Below are positions 41,248 through 44,088 of a stretch of DNA of 44,088 nucleotides, one piece after another. The stretch lies in contig JANXBI010000001.1 of NCBI GenBank assembly GCA_025060675.1, positions 1 to 44,088 of the forward strand, given 5' to 3'. The notes under the pieces were generated by a model. That model saw only the letters and a program-made list of their open reading frames with translations. It made no database searches and had not been told where the DNA came from. Both the position numbers and the translations under genes were made by a program. The stretch comes from Candidatus Caldatribacterium sp. (GTDB lineage Bacteria > Atribacterota > Atribacteria > Atribacterales > Caldatribacteriaceae). Every line of letters starts with the position of its first letter. The first letter of the stretch is position 1.

Positions 41248-42039
41248 ATGCCCAGGAGAGCAGGACTGATTGCTGAGGAACGACGCCTCAAAATCCTTGA
41301 GGCGCTTCGTGTTCGTCAGACGCTTACGGTGAAAGAACTTGCTAGCATGTTTGCGGTGAGCGAAGACACTGTCCGTCAAGATCTTCGCTTCCTCGAAAAG
41401 CAGGGACTTCTCCGGCGTATTTACGGGGGGGCCTCTCGGATTAAGACGAGCAATGTGGAAATCCCGGTGGAACTTCGGGAAATCACCAATCGAGAGGTAA
41501 AAGAAGCTATTGGTAGGGAGGCAGCCAAAGTTATTGAAGATGGAGATTCGGTCATTTTCGATGCGAGCACTACGGCCTTGCAAGTTGCCCGGAATATTGA
41601 TCCAGCCAAAAGGGTCACCATCCTCACGAGCTCTCTTGATATCTGTGTGAGCTTAGCACGGCAGCCGAATTTCAATATCATCGCCACAGGAGGGACACTC
41701 CATCCTCTGTCCTTCTCTTTTGTTGGGCCTCAAGCGGAGAACGCGGTGCGTAACTACTACGCGGATAAGCTCTTCCTCGGTGCTCGGGCAATCCTTGTGG
41801 ATGAGGGGTATCTTGCTGACGTCTTTGAGCTTGAGGCACACCTCAAGAAGGTTATGGTAGCTTCAGCACAAGAGGTTATCCTCGTTGCGGAGAGCCGGAA
41901 GTTCCAAGAGGTGGCGTTTTTCAAAATCTGTGAGATTACGAAGCTTTCCGCCATTTTCACCGATGATCGTCTTGATCCTAAGATTGCTCGGAAAATCGAG
42001 GACTTGGGAGTGCGGGTCATCCGGGTTCCGGTAGGATAG
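41248..42039 (+). CDS. DeoR-family transcriptional regulator
   Basis: A 263-residue regulator. The N-terminal winged helix LKILEALRVRQTLTVKELAS with VSEDTVRQDLRFLEKQGLLR is the DeoR signature. The C-terminal sugar-phosphate domain shows GDSVIFDASTTALQVAR, TSSLDICVSLA and GGTLHPLSFSFVGPQAE. It lies 3 bases after the last permease, so it is the last gene of the operon and should control it. DeoR regulators of rhamnose and similar catabolic operons bind sugar phosphates. ATG 41248 has only a modest ribosome-binding site (GTGACGGTGG) but coupling to the permease stop would compensate. Bases after 42039 hold no clear terminator. Confidence 0.9.
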   Translation: MPRRAGLIAEERRLKILEALRVRQTLTVKELASMFAVSEDTVRQDLRFLEKQGLLRRIYGGASRIKTSNVEIPVELREITNREVKEAIGREAAKVIEDGDSVIFDASTTALQVARNIDPAKRVTILTSSLDICVSLARQPNFNIIATGGTLHPLSFSFVGPQAENAVRNYYADKLFLGARAILVDEGYLADVFELEAHLKKVMVASAQEVILVAESRKFQEVAFFKICEITKLSAIFTDDRLDPKIARKIEDLGVRVIRVPVG

Positions 42040-42967
42040 GAGCATAATCCTTGAAGAGGACGCATGGGTGCTTTTGAGGGAAGTGTGCTTTGGAAACGGA
42101 GAGATTCGAACATCAGGGCGTTTTTCTCAGACAAACTCAAGTCTTCTTGTCTTTTCTGGGTGATGCAGCTTTGCCCTCTTTCGTGCTCTAGACTGAGGTA
42201 CCCAGGGGATTCCTGAAGGTACGTCATAGGGTCAGCCCTAAAGTGTGCTCTTTGGAGATACATGTGCGTGCCTGTTGCCAAAGGTGGTGTGCTTGAAAAG
42301 ATTAGTAAGGTGTGGAGCTTGCTTCGAACATCGTGCCGGTTGGTGTCTGCCTTAGTACTACGCCTGTAATAGGCATTTTTGCAGGGGGTGTAGGGAGGGG
42401 TTAGATTGGCAACCGCATTAGCAAGTTCCTGATGTGTCTGGGGTTTGTGCTTAATTTTTTTGAGAACTTGGTGTTGGTTCTCTCACCTTTGGTCTTCTCC
42501 TCGTGTTGCTGCAAGGAGGTCGGCGGAGTTCCAAGGGAGGCGGTTTGTGGGGTCGGTGGTTTCTGCCACGTTCGTTACCCTTGTGGTGTGCTCCGTCAGG
42601 GCTTTCTCTGCAGTTTTCGGAGGCTTTTGGGTACGGTATTCATGGTTGTGGCCTGTTCTTCCTTAACCCTTTTTGGTTGGCTGTGGGGTGGTTGGTGCTG
42701 CGCTCTGCGGGTGGTATTCGTGGAGTGCTGGTTTTCCCATCACCTTCTAGAGGGGCGTACGGGTTGATGGGTTCTTGAAGAGGTGCGCACTCTGCGGTAT
42801 ACTCCCTCTCTGGAGAGGTAAAGTGCTTGTTCCACGGACTGGGGAGAACAAAGACCATTCTTTCGCGTGTGTTTTTCAGAGGGGGACGCACCGCAAGGCA
42901 AAGTCCCATAGGTGGGTTGGCAGTCTCTCTTTCGGTGCTGGGTACACTCGAGTGGTTCCTGCATCGC
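42040..42967. other. Gene-free, eroded region
   Basis: This 928-base stretch has no open frame with a recognisable product. In 42440-42670 one plus-strand frame reads RRFVGSVVSATFVTLVVCS, which recalls the NSLxVAxxxTxLTLxVCSLAAYA segment of MalG-type permeases, so a second decayed binding-protein-dependent permease is possible. The rest, including 42040-42430, looks like decayed coding DNA or intergenic sequence. A weak GCCT/AGGC hairpin followed by ATTTTT is at 42364-42381. Confidence 0.4.
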
Positions 42968-43735
42968 TCATGCTTGCTCTCTTGCTAAAAGACAAGCCCC
43001 TAAAGCAGCAGTCATAAGCGGTTCTTCGGGAACAAGGATTGGGTGCCGCAGGCGTTCCTCTAGAAGGGTAAGGACTGCTTTGTTCTTGGCTACACCCCCG
43101 GTAACAACGAGGGGTGGCACAATCCCGATGCGTTCCCCAAGTGCCGTGACTCGTTCGGCGACGGCGTCCGCCACCGCCCACACTAGATCTTCCTTCTTTT
43201 TCCCCTGGGCGATGTAACCAATGAGTTCTGATTCGGCAAAAACCGCACAGATGTGAGAGAGGGTAAGGCGTTCTTTTGCCTTTGCAAAGAGGATTCCGTA
43301 GTCCTCAAGGCGTATTTCAAGGACCTGCGCCATGAGCTCGAGGAACCTTCCTGTTCCTGCGGCACATTTATCGTTCATGACAAAGTCAAGAACCCTTCCT
43401 CCTTCCCCAAGGCGAATGACTTTGCTGTCCTGTCCCCCAATGTCAATGACCGTTTTTGCTTTAGGGAAGAAGTACGCTACCCCCTTGGCTTGGCAGGTAA
43501 TCTCGCTCACCACTACCTGTGCCCCATCTACTTGGTAGCGACCGTATCCTGTAGCGGCGATACGAAGTGGTGCATCCGTTCTCCCCGCCATCTCCAAAGC
43601 CTTTGTTAACACCTCGTGGGCTCGCTTTTTGGGGTTCACACCGCTTGGGAGAACAGAAAAGCCAAGAACCTTCCGTCCGTCCCAGAGGACACAAGCTGTG
43701 GATTGCGAACCGACATCGATGCCTGCAAAGATCAT
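42968..43735 (-). CDS. 2-hydroxyacyl-CoA dehydratase activator (BadF/BadG/BcrA/BcrD ATPase family)
   Basis: A 255-residue ASKHA-fold ATPase of the HgdC type. Seen: phosphate-1 GIDVGSQSTACVLWDG, the phosphate-2 region VIDIGGQDSKVIRL, and Cys124 (NDKCAAGTGRFLE) and Cys163 (HICAVFAESE), which in HgdC bridge a [4Fe-4S] cluster between the two subunits. These activators use ATP to push one electron into 2-hydroxyglutaryl-CoA-type dehydratases or benzoyl-CoA reductase-type enzymes in anaerobes. No dehydratase genes are adjacent; downstream is eroded DNA. The target may be encoded elsewhere or lost. ATG 43735 has GGGAGAG about 9 bases upstream. It is divergent from dhaK. Confidence 0.9.
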   Translation of the reverse strand: MIFAGIDVGSQSTACVLWDGRKVLGFSVLPSGVNPKKRAHEVLTKALEMAGRTDAPLRIAATGYGRYQVDGAQVVVSEITCQAKGVAYFFPKAKTVIDIGGQDSKVIRLGEGGRVLDFVMNDKCAAGTGRFLELMAQVLEIRLEDYGILFAKAKERLTLSHICAVFAESELIGYIAQGKKKEDLVWAVADAVAERVTALGERIGIVPPLVVTGGVAKNKAVLTLLEERLRHPILVPEEPLMTAALGACLLAREQA

Positions 43736-43815
43736 GGACTCTGTCTCTCCCTTCGCCCCTCTTGTCTTCTCCGAAGTCTTGCCATTCCTTCCCCCTAGCC
43801 CCTCACCTCTAACGG

Positions 43816-43844
43816 AGTATATGTTCCTGGAGGCGGGGTTGCAA
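43816..43844 (-). promoter_or_regulatory. Promoter of the dehydratase activator gene
   Basis: On the minus strand TTGCAA (43839-43844), a 17-base spacer and TATACT (43816-43821). Its start would lie near 43809, about 75 bases before ATG 43735. The -35 is a palindrome next to the divergent promoter. Confidence 0.6.
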
Positions 43845-43847
43845 GCC

Positions 43848-43876
43848 TTGATAAATGTATTCTTCTCTGGGACAAT
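43848..43876 (+). promoter_or_regulatory. Promoter of dhaK
   Basis: TTGATA (43848-43853), 17-base spacer, GACAAT (43871-43876). The start would be near 43883, about 23 bases before ATG 43906. It is back-to-back with the minus-strand promoter, 3 bases apart at the -35 boxes. Confidence 0.55.
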
Positions 43877-43905
43877 GAAGGGAGAAGGTTGTGGAGGGGG
43901 GCAAC

Positions 43906-44088
43906 ATGAAGAAATTCATCAATCATCCGGAAAACCTCATTGAGGAAATGCTTGAGGGTTTTGTGAACGCTCACCCTGATAAAGTTCGCCGCCTGGAGAC
44001 CGAAAGGGTTCTCGTCCGGAAGGATGCTCCGGTCAAGGGCAAAGTTGGTATCGTCACCGGAGGAGGCTCAGGGCACAAACCGGCTTTC
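43906..44088 (+). CDS. dhaK: Dihydroxyacetone kinase, DhaK subunit (partial, 5' end)
   Basis: The first 61 residues of a DhaK-type kinase, running off the window. Seen: MKKFINHPENLIEEMLEGFV, DKVRRLETERVLVRKDAPVK and VGIVTGGGSGHKPAF. The VTGGGSGH loop with the substrate-anchoring His (the equivalent of E. coli DhaK His56) is present; where E. coli has GSGHEP this has GSGHKP. DhaK binds dihydroxyacetone or a similar triose or tetrulose and phosphorylates it together with DhaL, using ATP or a PTS protein. ATG 43906 follows GGAGGGG. Downstream genes are not visible, so whether DhaL/DhaM follow is unknown. Fits the dihydroxyacetone-phosphate/methylglyoxal theme of mgsA. Confidence 0.85.
   Translation, partial: MKKFINHPENLIEEMLEGFVNAHPDKVRRLETERVLVRKDAPVKGKVGIVTGGGSGHKPAF

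Noticed and set aside
40192..41583. Long minus-strand open frame of 463 residues opposite the permease and DeoR genes
   Set aside because: Rich in His, Pro, Arg and Lys with no family pattern; it is the mirror of well-supported plus-strand genes.
42101..42120. GATTCGAAC motif suggesting a tRNA T-arm on the minus strand
   Set aside because: The flanking bases do not form a T-stem, and no acceptor, D or anticodon arms can be drawn. The related CTTCGAACATC at 42325 is a chance similarity.
1..44088. CRISPR arrays, insertion sequences, integrases, phage genes, rRNA or tRNA genes
   Set aside because: No regular spaced repeats, transposase or integrase motifs, or RNA gene structures were found on reading both strands.

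Overview
The window comes from a bacterium with moderate G+C (a little above 50 % by eye), tightly packed operons, overlapping ATGA-type junctions, strong Shine-Dalgarno sites and many GTG/TTG starts. Gene content is that of a fermentative, sugar- and polyol-eating anaerobe: five ABC uptake systems or remnants, many sugar kinases and dehydrogenases, methylglyoxal synthase, a 2-hydroxyacyl-CoA-dehydratase activator, a UroD-type methyltransferase and a bacterial serpin. A thermophilic anaerobe of the Atribacterota or Thermotogota type would fit, but that is inference from gene content; no rRNA or phylogenetic marker is present.

Layout. 1-614: a decayed RbsC-type permease fragment and a probable control region. 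615-3348 (+): a ribose/fructose-type ABC importer (binding protein, permease, single-domain ATPase) ending in a bidirectional terminator. 3393-4045: a decayed MalF-type permease. 4046-5134 (-): a UroD/MtaA-type protein, divergent from 5240-7875 (+), an Ig-repeat lipoprotein coupled to ComF. 7906-23690 (+): one long run of 13 genes: SorC regulator, PfkB kinase, MtlD-like dehydrogenase, fused acetoin-dehydrogenase-type E1, MFS transporter, FGGY kinase, TIM-barrel isomerase, second FGGY kinase, zinc dehydrogenase, SDR, AcoX, E2 and a double DJ-1/PfpI protein. 32552-23692 (-): LacI regulator, cytoplasmic glycosidase-like protein and a family-5 (Dpp/Opp-type) transporter. 35333-32648 (-): mgsA, serpin, TudS/DUF1722. 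35391-36488 (+): TPR protein. 36653-42039 (+): a RhaS/LsrB-type importer with two permeases and a DeoR regulator. 42040-42967: decayed DNA. 42968-43735 (-): dehydratase activator, divergent from 43906 onward (+), the start of dhaK, cut by the window edge.

How it fits together. The centrepiece is 7906-23690, where a near-complete acetoin/2,3-butanediol-type module (E1, E2, AcoX, a zinc dehydrogenase and an SDR) is interleaved with a polyol/sugar module (two paralogous FGGY kinases around a sugar isomerase, PfkB, MtlD, MFS) under one SorC regulator. I read this as a pathway that oxidises and isomerises a sugar or polyol and cleaves a ketose-like intermediate oxidatively to an acyl-CoA. The substrate is unknown and no E3 is present. 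This is the strongest candidate for an undescribed system here. Three of the ABC operons place a strong stem-loop directly after the binding-protein gene, a recurring expression-tuning device.
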